Below the pieces are notes generated by a model. The model was not told where the DNA came from. It did no database searches and saw nothing but the letters and a program-made list of their open reading frames with translations. Below, in pieces: positions 1 to 6,342 of a stretch of DNA of 9,611 bases (positions are counted from its first letter, which is position 1; each line of letters starts with the position of its first letter). The stretch comes from Patescibacteria group bacterium (lineage in GTDB: Bacteria; Patescibacteriota; Minisyncoccia; Phycocordibacterales; PALSA-1337). A program made the position numbers and the translations under genes. The stretch spans positions 1 to 9,611 of the forward strand of contig JAGWNR010000015.1 of assembly GCA_028871265.1 (NCBI GenBank), given 5' to 3'.

Positions 1-85
1 TGTGTAGCAATGATATCAAATCGTTGTCCAAAGTCAAGCTAGTGAAAGTGGATATCACCCAGAAACAGTTTAGTTTTTCTTACTT
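1..85. other. Left-edge stretch with no supported gene
   Basis: This stretch lies downstream of the minus-strand HD gene. A plus-strand frame is open from position 3 to the TGA at 174-176, but it runs about 90 nt into the opposite-strand HD gene and its translation matches no family I recognise. I see no hairpin followed by a T-run that would end the HD transcript here. It could hold the tail of a gene cut by the window edge, but that cannot be decided from this sequence. Confidence 0.4.
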
Positions 86-652
86 TTACACAAGCACCGA
101 AAAGAAAGTGATTAAATTTTTGATTTGTTCATCGAGTGTCAACCCAAGTGTAGGAAAAAATGTTGCGAGTGCCTGAATGCCTCGATCAATCGTTGCGCGA
201 TCGATTTTTGCGGCGAAAGATTTTTCATTAAAACGTTTCTTGATTGAACTCACTTTAATATCTTTGTAGGGAATTGGATTAAGCTTGCTATAGGCATAAA
301 ATAGGCCACTGATTTCATCGCAAGCCATGAGCCCCGCCGCCAGCGGTGAATTTGGCAGGGTAGTAAAGCCGTTGTAATTATACGCATGTGCTGTGACTGC
401 GTGAATCAAATCCTCGGGGTAACCCCATTCTTTGAACCAGGCCAGTGATTGTGCCGGATGTGTGTCCGGATGTTCTTCAAAATCAATGTCGTGAAGTAAT
501 CCGGTTATGTACCACAAATCAGGATCTTGACCGGACAATTTGGCGTAACCTTCCATTGCCGTGGCCACCATGACGGCGTGATATAGCTGGTATTCGTCTT
601 TCACATGTTCTTCAAGCAACTTTTGCGCTTCAATTTTATTTGGTAGTGGCAT
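86..652 (-). CDS. HD-superfamily metal-dependent hydrolase (uncharacterised family)
   Basis: This 188-residue soluble protein has the HD phosphohydrolase signature: H25, then H54-D55 in GLLHDIDFE, a helix with H84 and H89, and D112 in ACDEISGL. Together these residues form the usual metal site. The C-terminal half (KVSSIKKRFNEKSF, then FAAKIDR) resembles the conserved tail of the predicted HD hydrolase group COG2316, whose members are of similar length. Such enzymes cleave phosphomonoesters or phosphodiesters, but this group's substrate is unknown. The gene follows the DoxX-like gene after only 11 nt and has no promoter of its own that I can see, so the two are probably co-transcribed. There is no Shine-Dalgarno sequence before the ATG, so translational coupling is plausible. 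The family call is firm; the biological role is unknown. Confidence 0.88.
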   Translation of the reverse strand: MPLPNKIEAQKLLEEHVKDEYQLYHAVMVATAMEGYAKLSGQDPDLWYITGLLHDIDFEEHPDTHPAQSLAWFKEWGYPEDLIHAVTAHAYNYNGFTTLPNSPLAAGLMACDEISGLFYAYSKLNPIPYKDIKVSSIKKRFNEKSFAAKIDRATIDRGIQALATFFPTLGLTLDEQIKNLITFFSVLV

Positions 653-663
653 ATTATTTTAAA

Positions 664-1797
664 TCACAGAACCGGTGGGTATTTCTTCTTCCTAAACAAC
701 CAACCCTCGATCGAATAGCGGTCGTAACCGTGCATAAAGAGCGCGATTGGAATACCGATCAGAATAATGTGCGGCCAGACGGCTTCGCCAAAAAAACAGA
801 GCGACAGGATGAGCCAGAATTCAAAAAACAGCGCGGTAAAACGAATTTCGATACCAAAAATAAAGAATAGGCCAATGAGTAACTCAATCAAGGCGGCGCC
901 GAGCACCAGAAAATGCGGCTCGAAGCCCAGAATTTTATCCAAATGATATTGTTCCACCGTCATGAGCGCCAGATTGTTGTGGATGATCTTGGCATAGGTC
1001 GAAGCGTAAATTAGGGCAATGCCGAACGCAACGCGGAGGATGGCGAAACTACGCGGGGCGAGCCAGGCGACAATGCGGTGGAAATAGAAATGAAATGTGG
1101 CGAATGTGTTTCGCCAAATGTGTGGCGATGGTGGTGGCGTGGTCAGATAATGCGCAGCACCGGAATTATTGGTGTGTCGCGTAAAGAGCCGATCTAGACT
1201 CAATCGGTGCGAACCCAGGATGAGCAGAACAAAGATCTCGCCGACATAGTTTGTGTAGGTCAGCATGTACCAGCCATGAGTCCAGACGGCGACAGAAAAT
1301 ATGCCCAGGGCAACCGCCGTGGCCAGGCGCGTATACAGGCCAAAGATGATCATGATGCCGATTATGGCGATCATGGCTGTGATCAATGGTGTGTACGGCC
1401 CGAACAAGCTGGTCAAAGACAATTCCGGTCCACAGAGCGCGCCATAATAAGCGGCGGCTAAAAAGGAGAGTCCAAAAGTCAGGCGACCAACGAACGGCGC
1501 ATACGGCCGCAGTCGCGCCAGGAAGGGGTCCAACCGCCGTTCAAGCCAGCGCATAATCGAGGTGGCAAAGACCACGATGATTGCCAAGACGACAATGAAC
1601 GTCCAGAGGGAGAATTGATTGGCATTTTGCATCGCCACTGCAAACATATTAAACGATGGTGTGTCGATGGCTGTGGTTATGTTTTGAGGGCTAAGGACGT
1701 AGACTTCGTGGGCGGAAGTGATGAAGGGGAAAAGCAAAAAGGAAAAAGGAAAAAGGAAAAGAAAAAATGGAAAGATAAAGTCAGTTTTTTTCTTCAT
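664..1797 (-). CDS. Secreted-signal membrane protein with two DoxX-like modules
   Basis: This is a polytopic membrane protein of 377 residues from the chosen ATG (1795-1797). It starts with MKKK, a very hydrophobic Phe/Leu stretch (8-26) and a likely cleavage site after ITSA, so the mature protein would begin with His30-Glu31. A helix (about 65-82) leads into two four-helix DoxX-like blocks, roughly 102-198 and 250-356. The blocks align with each other: IIGIMIIFGLYTR at 145-157 matches LIGLFFIFGIEIR at 307-319. DoxX relatives include a thiosulfate:quinone oxidoreductase subunit and many membrane proteins of unknown redox role. The frame stays open upstream to 1875, but that extension only reads through two palindromes, and a promoter (1811-1819) lies inside it. 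The start at 1797 is therefore better. The function is not established. Confidence 0.8.
   Translation of the reverse strand: MKKKTDFIFPFFLFLFPFSFLLFPFITSAHEVYVLSPQNITTAIDTPSFNMFAVAMQNANQFSLWTFIVVLAIIVVFATSIMRWLERRLDPFLARLRPYAPFVGRLTFGLSFLAAAYYGALCGPELSLTSLFGPYTPLITAMIAIIGIMIIFGLYTRLATAVALGIFSVAVWTHGWYMLTYTNYVGEIFVLLILGSHRLSLDRLFTRHTNNSGAAHYLTTPPPSPHIWRNTFATFHFYFHRIVAWLAPRSFAILRVAFGIALIYASTYAKIIHNNLALMTVEQYHLDKILGFEPHFLVLGAALIELLIGLFFIFGIEIRFTALFFEFWLILSLCFFGEAVWPHIILIGIPIALFMHGYDRYSIEGWLFRKKKYPPVL
1736..1756 (+). repeat. Three tandem AAAAAGG heptamers inside the signal-peptide region
   Basis: Three perfect AAAAAGG units sit in a longer purine-only tract (about 1722-1780, interrupted only by single C and T bases). 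Read on the minus strand, the tract encodes the Phe/Leu/Pro-rich signal peptide of the DoxX-like protein. A unit length of 7 is not a multiple of 3, so gain or loss of one unit would shift the frame. A related tract lies at 2729-2754. Confidence 0.6.
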
Positions 1798-1810
1798 AAA
1801 GATATGTGAA

Positions 1811-1819
1811 AGTATAACA
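1811..1819 (-). promoter_or_regulatory. Extended -10 promoter for the DoxX-like/HD pair
   Basis: On the minus strand this reads TGTTATACT, a TGn extended -10 with TATACT. Transcription should start near 1804, only about 7 nt before the ATG at 1797. The -35 position falls inside the palindrome at 1821-1847, so a protein bound there would block RNA polymerase. Confidence 0.5.
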
Positions 1820-1820
1820 C

Positions 1821-1847
1821 ATTTACATAGGTCGGACCTATGTAAAT
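1821..1847. promoter_or_regulatory. Perfect 27-nt palindrome, operator or REP-like element, copy 1
   Basis: The left arm ATTTACATAGGTC is mirrored exactly by its reverse complement around one central G (1834), giving 13-bp arms. It sits between two divergent genes and covers the -35 region of the minus-strand promoter. Its core AGGTCnGACCT is shared with the palindrome that begins where it ends. It may be a dimeric repressor operator or a REP-type mobile repeat; a terminator is unlikely because no gene ends here. Confidence 0.75.
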
Positions 1848-1865
1848 ACAAGGTCTGACCTTGTA
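1847..1865. promoter_or_regulatory. Perfect 19-nt palindrome, operator or REP-like element, copy 2
   Basis: The left arm TACAAGGTC is mirrored around a central T (1856), giving 9-bp arms. Its centre is 22 nt from the centre of copy 1, close to two helical turns, so two dimers could bind on the same DNA face. It lies upstream of the plus-strand exporter promoter. Confidence 0.7.
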
Positions 1866-1889
1866 CAAAATGCACCGTTTGTCATATTT

Positions 1890-1898
1890 TGCTAGTAT
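1890..1898 (+). promoter_or_regulatory. Extended -10 promoter (TGCTAGTAT) for the ABC exporter
   Basis: TGC followed by TAGTAT makes an extended -10. I see no good -35, as is common for this promoter class. The start of transcription would be near 1905, leaving a leader of about 10 nt before the ATG at 1916, with no Shine-Dalgarno sequence. Confidence 0.5.
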
Positions 1899-1915
1899 AT
1901 ACGACATATACATCA

Positions 1916-2725
1916 ATGCCCGAAAATAAATCCAGTATTTCAGTCAAAAATCTGTCCAAAACCTACGACCACACTTTCAAGGCCGTTGACGATATTTCCT
2001 TTGAAGTGCCAGCCGGATCTATATTTGCATTCTTGGGACCAAATGGTGCCGGCAAAACCACCACGATCAAAATGTTGACCACACTGGTTCATCCGACTTC
2101 TGGTTCTATCACCATCGACGGAATGGATCCGACGCGCGATCCGCACGGCGTGCGCCAGTCTTTCGGCATTGTTTTTCAAGATCCTTCGCTAGACGATGAA
2201 CTGACTGCATATGAAAATATGTTTTTTCATGCCGGTCTATACGGTGTGCCGCGAGGAGAGACGGCCGCCAAGATCAAAGATTTGCTGGAATTTGTCGAGC
2301 TTTGGGATCGCAAGGATAATCTGGTCAAAACTTTTTCCGGTGGCATGAAGCGACGACTGGAAATTGCGCGCGGACTATTGCACACGCCGGCGGTTTTGTT
2401 TTTGGACGAGCCGACAACCGGACTGGATCCACAGACGCGCAACTATATCTGGACTTATATTAAAAAGTTAAATGAAGAGCGCGGGCTGACTGTCTTCTTT
2501 ACCACACATTATATGGAGGAAGCCGAGCGGTCGGCGAAACATGTCGCCATCATCGATCATGGCAAAATTATTGCCTCCGACACGCCGGCGAATATAATCA
2601 AATCCGCTTCTGCTGCCAATCTGGAAGACGCTTTTATAAAACTAACCGGTCGTAAAATCCGCGAAGAAGAAGCCGGCTCTGTCGATCATCTGCGCACCAT
2701 GGCCAGGGCGTGGGGACGAAGATAA
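1916..2725 (+). CDS. ABC exporter ATP-binding subunit, DrrA type
   Basis: This 269-residue cytoplasmic ATPase powers the membrane partner encoded just downstream. All nucleotide-binding elements are intact: Walker A GPNGAGKTT (41-49), Q-loop Gln88, signature FSGGMKRR (140-147), Walker B VLFLDEP (160-166) and switch His198. The tail LEDAFIKLTGRKIREEE (236-252) is typical of the DrrA/daunorubicin-resistance branch, which exports drugs, lipids or polysaccharides. I chose the ATG at 1916 because the alternative TTG at 1889 lies inside the promoter, and the protein alignment begins naturally at MPENK. The permease follows after 49 nt. The tandem palindromes upstream suggest controlled expression. 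Family assignment is very secure; the substrate cannot be read from the sequence. Confidence 0.93.
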   Translation: MPENKSSISVKNLSKTYDHTFKAVDDISFEVPAGSIFAFLGPNGAGKTTTIKMLTTLVHPTSGSITIDGMDPTRDPHGVRQSFGIVFQDPSLDDELTAYENMFFHAGLYGVPRGETAAKIKDLLEFVELWDRKDNLVKTFSGGMKRRLEIARGLLHTPAVLFLDEPTTGLDPQTRNYIWTYIKKLNEERGLTVFFTTHYMEEAERSAKHVAIIDHGKIIASDTPANIIKSASAANLEDAFIKLTGRKIREEEAGSVDHLRTMARAWGRR

Positions 2726-2728
2726 AGT

Positions 2729-2754
2729 AAAAAGCAAAATGGAAAAAGCAAAAA
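2729..2754 (+). repeat. A-rich direct repeat between exporter genes
   Basis: AAAAAGCAAAA occurs twice (2729-2739 and 2743-2753), separated by TGG, in the 49-nt gap between the ATPase and permease genes. The same motif type (AAAAGCAAAAAGG) occurs at 1731-1742, and AAAAAGCAAAA occurs again at the start of the 56-residue gene (from 7604). It contains no clear ribosome binding site for the permease. Confidence 0.5.
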
Positions 2755-2774
2755 TAGAGACAAAACTTTAATTT

Positions 2775-3533
2775 ATGAAAACAAACACACTTTACGCAAT
2801 CTATATTCTCTGGCTTCGCCAGCTCAAGCGATACTTTAGATCAAAATCGCGCATATTGGGATCACTTGGTCAACCGATACTTTTCCTAGTGGCGCTGGGC
2901 TTTGGGCTAAATTCAGTTTTCGCCGCGTCGGGGCAGGGTAATTACATTCAATTTCTAGCACCAGGCATTATCGCCATGAGCATCCTATTTACAGCGATAT
3001 TTTCCGGTATTGAAATTATTTGGGATCGTCAATTTGGTTTTTTGAAAGAAGTGTTAGTCGCGCCAGTGTCGCGATTCACTATCATGTTTGGGCGGACGCT
3101 GGGCGGTGCCACAGTCGCATCACTTCAAGGTCTACTCACTCTCATCATCGCTACAGTTATTGGCTTCCGGCCAGATTTGTGGCTTGTCCTGCCAGCGATT
3201 GTCTTTATGATCCTGATTGCGCTGGTCTTTACGGCGCTTGGCACAGCCATTGCCTCGACCCTGGAGGACATGCAAGGTTTTCAACTGATCATGAATTTTG
3301 TGGTTATGCCGGTATTTTTCCTTTCCGGGTCGCTCTTTCCTCTGAACACCGCTCCAGCAGTTTTGCAATGGATTGCCATTTTTAATCCGCTCTTTTATGG
3401 TGTAGACGGTATGCGCGCCGTATTAATCGGTGCATCGCATTTCAGTGCTTGGACCGACGCGACAGTGCTGGTTTGTATTAGTGCCGTTTTTCTGGGCATC
3501 GGTTCGTGGCTGTTTAGCAAGATAAGAGCGTAG
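2775..3533 (+). CDS. ABC-2 type exporter permease, DrrB type
   Basis: This 252-residue inner-membrane permease pairs with the ATPase encoded upstream. Six hydrophobic segments are visible at about 31-50, 61-80, 107-130, 137-160, 170-190 and 226-247. The cytoplasmic loop after the second helix carries FLKEVLVAPVSR (89-100), the coupling-region motif typical of the DrrB/ABC-2 family, and SGSLFPL (184-190) fits the conserved segment before the last extracytoplasmic loop. Length is normal for the family, whose transporters work as a dimer of two permeases and two ATPases. There is no Shine-Dalgarno sequence before the ATG, so its translation probably depends on the upstream gene. A strong terminator lies 17 nt after the stop. 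The exported compound is unknown. Confidence 0.92.
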   Translation: MKTNTLYAIYILWLRQLKRYFRSKSRILGSLGQPILFLVALGFGLNSVFAASGQGNYIQFLAPGIIAMSILFTAIFSGIEIIWDRQFGFLKEVLVAPVSRFTIMFGRTLGGATVASLQGLLTLIIATVIGFRPDLWLVLPAIVFMILIALVFTALGTAIASTLEDMQGFQLIMNFVVMPVFFLSGSLFPLNTAPAVLQWIAIFNPLFYGVDGMRAVLIGASHFSAWTDATVLVCISAVFLGIGSWLFSKIRA

Positions 3534-3550
3534 AACATGATGTCTAATTA

Positions 3551-3576
3551 AAAACCCGCTTTCGCAAGCGGGTTTT
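3551..3576. terminator. Bidirectional intrinsic terminator
   Basis: An 11-bp stem (AAAACCCGCTT with its complement) closes on a TCGC tetraloop. The plus-strand transcript ends in TTTT and the minus-strand transcript in TTTTT after the same stem. It lies between the convergent exporter permease gene and the small membrane-protein gene, and should serve both. Confidence 0.9.
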
Positions 3577-3594
3577 GTGAAGTGAAAAGAACAA

Positions 3595-3963
3595 TCAAAC
3601 ATGGCGTGCGTCCTGGATCGCACGCTCAAGCTTGCGGTTGTTGTCGGATTGAACTGGCTGGACCAGTTTCAAGTAGTTGATGTGAGCTCCGGTGTTAGAG
3701 ACTTTGGAGATAATTTCCAGTTTGCCTTCCGAGACAAGTTTTTTCGCCACAACGTTTAATGTGCCCTCGGACACATACAGGTCGTAGTTTATCTGCAGTT
3801 GTTGCAGAACAATGACTTCTTCGGTTTCTTCAGACTCCGAGAGCATATCAAGTATGGCCGAACGAGTCTTGCGACATTTATATTCGAACCAGACTATGTT
3901 GCAAATGGAAATGATAACTATCAGTGTGACCAGAATGATCAGTAGTGTGTTGGTTGGATTCAT
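3595..3963 (-). CDS. Small membrane-anchored protein with a winged-helix-like domain
   Basis: I do not recognise a named family for this 122-residue protein. Residues 6-26 form one strong transmembrane helix, followed by basic residues (KCRKTR, 29-34), which predicts a cytoplasmic C-terminal domain. Residues 47-102 read like a winged helix-turn-helix: a helix (EEVIVLQQLQ), a turn, a second helix (SEGTLNVVAKKLVSEG, 65-80), then KLEIISK and INYLKL as candidate wing strands. This pattern resembles PadR-like or similar regulators that choose between short and long helices, but catalytic or ligand residues cannot be seen. If correct, it would be a DNA-binding or protein-binding domain tethered to the membrane. 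The gene stands alone, with its own promoter and the shared terminator downstream. Confidence 0.75.
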   Translation of the reverse strand: MNPTNTLLIILVTLIVIISICNIVWFEYKCRKTRSAILDMLSESEETEEVIVLQQLQINYDLYVSEGTLNVVAKKLVSEGKLEIISKVSNTGAHINYLKLVQPVQSDNNRKLERAIQDARHV

Positions 3964-4013
3964 AATTTAACAAATATCAACGTCTGCGTTGTGCAAACAT
4001 TTTCTGGTGATGA

Positions 4014-4022
4014 ATCCTAGCA
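4014..4022 (-). promoter_or_regulatory. Extended -10 promoter (TGCTAGGAT) for the membrane-anchored protein
   Basis: On the minus strand the sequence reads TGCTAGGAT, matching the other extended -10 elements in this window. Transcription would begin near 4007, giving a leader of about 44 nt. The leader contains a weak CAACG-CAGA-CGTTG hairpin and no Shine-Dalgarno sequence. Confidence 0.45.
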
Positions 4023-4036
4023 CAGTAAAATTACCT

Positions 4037-4603
4037 TTACCAGACCCATGGAATGAGGCGTTTGGTGCGGGCACGATAGGCAGGATAGGTTTCGGGGAAT
4101 AGATTAGCCATGATTTTTTCTTCAACAAAAATACTGGGAACAAAATATCCGATGTAAACTACTAGAATGATGACCCAGAGAAGGCCGAAAGCCGCGGCTG
4201 AGCCAATAATACTAACGAGAACGCCGGCATAGATCGGATGGCGTACGTAAGCATATGGGCCGGTTGTCACCAGTTCGGCATTTTCTTTTACTGTCATTGG
4301 CATACCCCAATTGCGACCCAGATAAAAACGTGCAGAGATCGCTACGGCGGCGCCGATTGTCACCAAAACCGCGCCTAGCCACTGGAGTGATAGGTTTGGT
4401 ACGTAGCCAAAGATGAGGACTTTCACACCAACATAGTGAATTATAATGACTATTATAATGATGGTTATGATGCGATAGGTGAGCCAGTTTACACCACTCT
4501 GTCGCATGGTTCGTTTGGCTGAAAACATTGAAATAACCCAGACCAAAATAAATATGATCCAAATGGCGTCGATAATGTGAGCAGGTAAAGTAGCGTATTG
4601 CAT
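4037..4603 (-). CDS. Isoprenylcysteine carboxyl methyltransferase-like membrane enzyme
   Basis: This is a 188-residue integral-membrane methyltransferase of the ICMT/phospholipid-methyltransferase group. Hydrophobic segments lie at about 10-27, 45-63, 73-92 and 127-154. The S-adenosylmethionine-binding signature is present: GPYAYVRHPIYAG (115-127) with Arg121, His122, Pro123 and Tyr125, then the VEE motif (160-162), and a closing FPETYPAYRARTKRLIPW. Family members methylate membrane-embedded thiol, carboxyl or amine groups; bacterial substrates are mostly unknown. The frame extends upstream to 4660, but a near-consensus promoter (TTGCCA, 17 nt, TATAAT) lies within that extension. It would start transcription at or next to the ATG at 4601-4603, so I use that start. 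It is divergent from the ABC-F gene. Confidence 0.85.
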   Translation of the reverse strand: MQYATLPAHIIDAIWIIFILVWVISMFSAKRTMRQSGVNWLTYRIITIIIIVIIIHYVGVKVLIFGYVPNLSLQWLGAVLVTIGAAVAISARFYLGRNWGMPMTVKENAELVTTGPYAYVRHPIYAGVLVSIIGSAAAFGLLWVIILVVYIGYFVPSIFVEEKIMANLFPETYPAYRARTKRLIPWVW

Positions 4604-4610
4604 GGATGGA

Positions 4611-4639
4611 ATTATATATGTTGACGGATAATATGGCAA
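4611..4639 (-). promoter_or_regulatory. Sigma70-type promoter for the methyltransferase
   Basis: On the minus strand, TTGCCA (4634-4639) is followed after exactly 17 nt by TATAAT (4611-4616), with 7 nt to the ATG at 4603. The predicted transcript is leaderless. This promoter decides the start codon of the gene. Confidence 0.7.
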
Positions 4640-4664
4640 TTTCATTCCAAAATCCGCCAAAAAA

Positions 4665-4673
4665 TGCTAGGCT
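4665..4673 (+). promoter_or_regulatory. Extended -10 promoter (TGCTAGGCT) for the ABC-F gene
   Basis: TGC-TAGGCT lies 10 nt before the ATG at 4684. Transcription should begin near 4680, leaving only a few leader bases. This supports 4684 rather than the upstream in-frame ATG at 4606. Confidence 0.45.
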
Positions 4674-4683
4674 GTTTATTCAT

Positions 4684-6237
4684 ATGGCAAAAAACGAGAA
4701 ATTCGCCAAGCCGGACTTTGGAGGGGAGACAATCATCAGATTCGATGAGGTGTCTTTTGAGTTCGGTCACAACAAACCAATCCTAGATGAGGTTTCTTTC
4801 ACTGTGCGACGAGGGACGAAAATAACACTCATGGGTCAGAACGGTGCAGGCAAGTCGACGATATTCGGCCTAATCATTGCTGCGGGTGGTGCTATTCATA
4901 AGGGCGAAGGTCACAAGCCTGAATCGGGCGAGATATTTGTCGGCAATAATACTACGATCGCTACGGCGCGCCAAGTCATTCCGCGCGGCGACCTTGAACT
5001 AACTGTGCGCGATTTCTTTCAAAAATGTTTCAAGGAAAAACAGTACGATATTGATCCGCGTATCGATCGGATTTTGGATGTGGTCAATTTGCATACGCAC
5101 AAGACAGCTGAAGATATAAAGGACAGAGTTATTAAAACATTTTCTGGTGGCCAGCAGGCGCGTCTCCTCCTGGCTTCAGCCTTGATCCAAGACCCAGACA
5201 TTCTCCTCCTCGATGAGCCGACAAACAATCTGGACAAGGCCGGCATTGAGCACCTGACTCAATTTCTCATCGATTACAAGAAGACGTGCCTGGTCATTTC
5301 TCACGACGCTGATTTTTTGAATTCCTTTACTCACGGCGTGCTCTATCTAGACGTCCATACGCGCAAGGTGGAGCAGTATGTCGGTGACTACAAAGACGTG
5401 GTGGAGCAAATTTCTGCTCGAATAGAAAAGGAAAACATGGCCAATGCGCGCAGGGCAAAAGAGATCCAGGAAAACAAGGATCAAGCCAACGCCTTTGCTA
5501 TGAAGGGCGGCCAAATGCGTTTGGTGGCAAAACGAATGCGCGAAAAAGCAGAGCAGCTGGAAGAAGAAATGGTCGATGTGCGCAAAGAAGACAAGACGAT
5601 CAAGCAGTTCCATATTCCGGCGCAGACAGATCTAGTCGGCGATATCGTCACTATAAAATCGTACAGCATGATCAGTCCAAAGACAGGGAAACCGGTTAAA
5701 CGTACTTGCGATATCCGTTTGCGCAAAAAAACGCACATGATCATTTCCGGACCGAATGGTGTAGGGAAATCTACGTTGCTCGAAAGTATTATGGCGTCAT
5801 TCGAGAACAAAACATCAACTGATATTGCCATTGCCGATGGTGTGCGAGTCGGCTACTATCGTCAGGATTTTTCTATGATGGATTTCAATGATACGGTCTA
5901 TGAATCGCTGGAAAAGATAATCCTGTCCGTCAGAGGACGCCTGGTCGAGACAGAATTGCGTGCTGTGGCCGCGAGCTTTTTGATTGGCGCTGACGCTATT
6001 CATACGCGCATCGGTTCTTTATCGGAAGGTCAAAAAGGTCTGGTGGCATTTGCGCGACTTGTACTTTTGCACCCGGGTTTACTTATTCTTGATGAACCAA
6101 CTAACCATATCAATTTTCGCCATTTGCCAGTGATCGCAAAGGCGCTCGATGCGTACGAAGGCGCTATGATCATAGTCAGTCACGTGCCTGAATTTGTCGC
6201 ACAGATCCGCATCGACGAGACGCTGGAGATGAAATAG
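4684..6237 (+). CDS. ABC-F family ATPase (ribosome-associated type)
   Basis: This 517-residue soluble protein has two ABC cassettes and no membrane segment, the hallmark of ABC-F proteins, which act on ribosomes in translation control or antibiotic protection. Cassette 1 has GQNGAGKST (51-59), FSGGQQAR (153-160), LLLDEPTNNLD (174-184) and His207. A charged helical linker (about 239-310) with many Lys, Arg and Glu residues follows, matching the interdomain region that reaches toward the ribosomal P site. Cassette 2 has GPNGVGKST (356-364), a less usual signature LSEGQKGL (446-453), LLILDEPTNHIN (466-477), where the family normally ends in LD, and His500. Which ABC-F subfamily it belongs to, and whether it confers resistance, cannot be told. 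The start at 4684 is favoured by the promoter just before it. Confidence 0.9.
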   Translation: MAKNEKFAKPDFGGETIIRFDEVSFEFGHNKPILDEVSFTVRRGTKITLMGQNGAGKSTIFGLIIAAGGAIHKGEGHKPESGEIFVGNNTTIATARQVIPRGDLELTVRDFFQKCFKEKQYDIDPRIDRILDVVNLHTHKTAEDIKDRVIKTFSGGQQARLLLASALIQDPDILLLDEPTNNLDKAGIEHLTQFLIDYKKTCLVISHDADFLNSFTHGVLYLDVHTRKVEQYVGDYKDVVEQISARIEKENMANARRAKEIQENKDQANAFAMKGGQMRLVAKRMREKAEQLEEEMVDVRKEDKTIKQFHIPAQTDLVGDIVTIKSYSMISPKTGKPVKRTCDIRLRKKTHMIISGPNGVGKSTLLESIMASFENKTSTDIAIADGVRVGYYRQDFSMMDFNDTVYESLEKIILSVRGRLVETELRAVAASFLIGADAIHTRIGSLSEGQKGLVAFARLVLLHPGLLILDEPTNHINFRHLPVIAKALDAYEGAMIIVSHVPEFVAQIRIDETLEMK

Positions 6238-6305
6238 TTTCAAAAGGTGGTCCGCTCAAGGCCAGCGTGATCATCAGGCTAAAGAGGGATTTGATGACGT
6301 AAAAA

Positions 6306-6327
6306 GCGGTTCGTATAAACGAACCGC
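6306..6327 (-). terminator. Intrinsic terminator of the ADP-ribosylglycohydrolase gene
   Basis: GCGGTTCGT and its complement form a 9-bp stem around a 4-nt loop. Read on the minus strand, the stem is followed by TTTTT (6305-6301). On the plus strand there is no T-run, so the convergent ABC-F transcript is not clearly ended here. The 68 nt between the ABC-F stop and this stem contain nothing else I can name. Confidence 0.88.
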
Positions 6328-6342
6328 CGTGAGAAAACAATT

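Noticed and set aside
3..176. Plus-strand open frame at the left edge
   Set aside because: Overlaps the HD gene on the other strand and has no recognisable content.
640..870. Plus-strand open frame opposite the DoxX-like gene
   Set aside because: Hydrophilic, no recognisable domain, and antisense to a clear membrane-protein gene.
1798..1875. 26-residue N-terminal extension of the DoxX-like frame
   Set aside because: It reads through two palindromes and the promoter, and would place a hydrophilic stretch before an ideal signal peptide.
1889..1915. TTG start giving nine extra residues to the exporter ATPase
   Set aside because: The TTG lies inside the extended -10 element, and the family alignment begins at the ATG at 1916.
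3604..3625. Inverted repeat GCGTGCG with an 8-nt loop near the end of the membrane-anchored protein gene
   Set aside because: Inside coding sequence, no T-run, and a much better terminator follows.
4604..4660. 19-residue extension of the methyltransferase
   Set aside because: It contains the gene's own TTGCCA/TATAAT promoter.
4606..4683. 26-residue extension of the ABC-F protein
   Set aside because: It covers the opposite-strand promoter and its own -10 element, and the residues are not ABC-F-like.
5481..5831. Minus-strand open frame opposite the ABC-F gene
   Set aside because: Shadow of the linker and second Walker A region; no promoter or recognisable motif.
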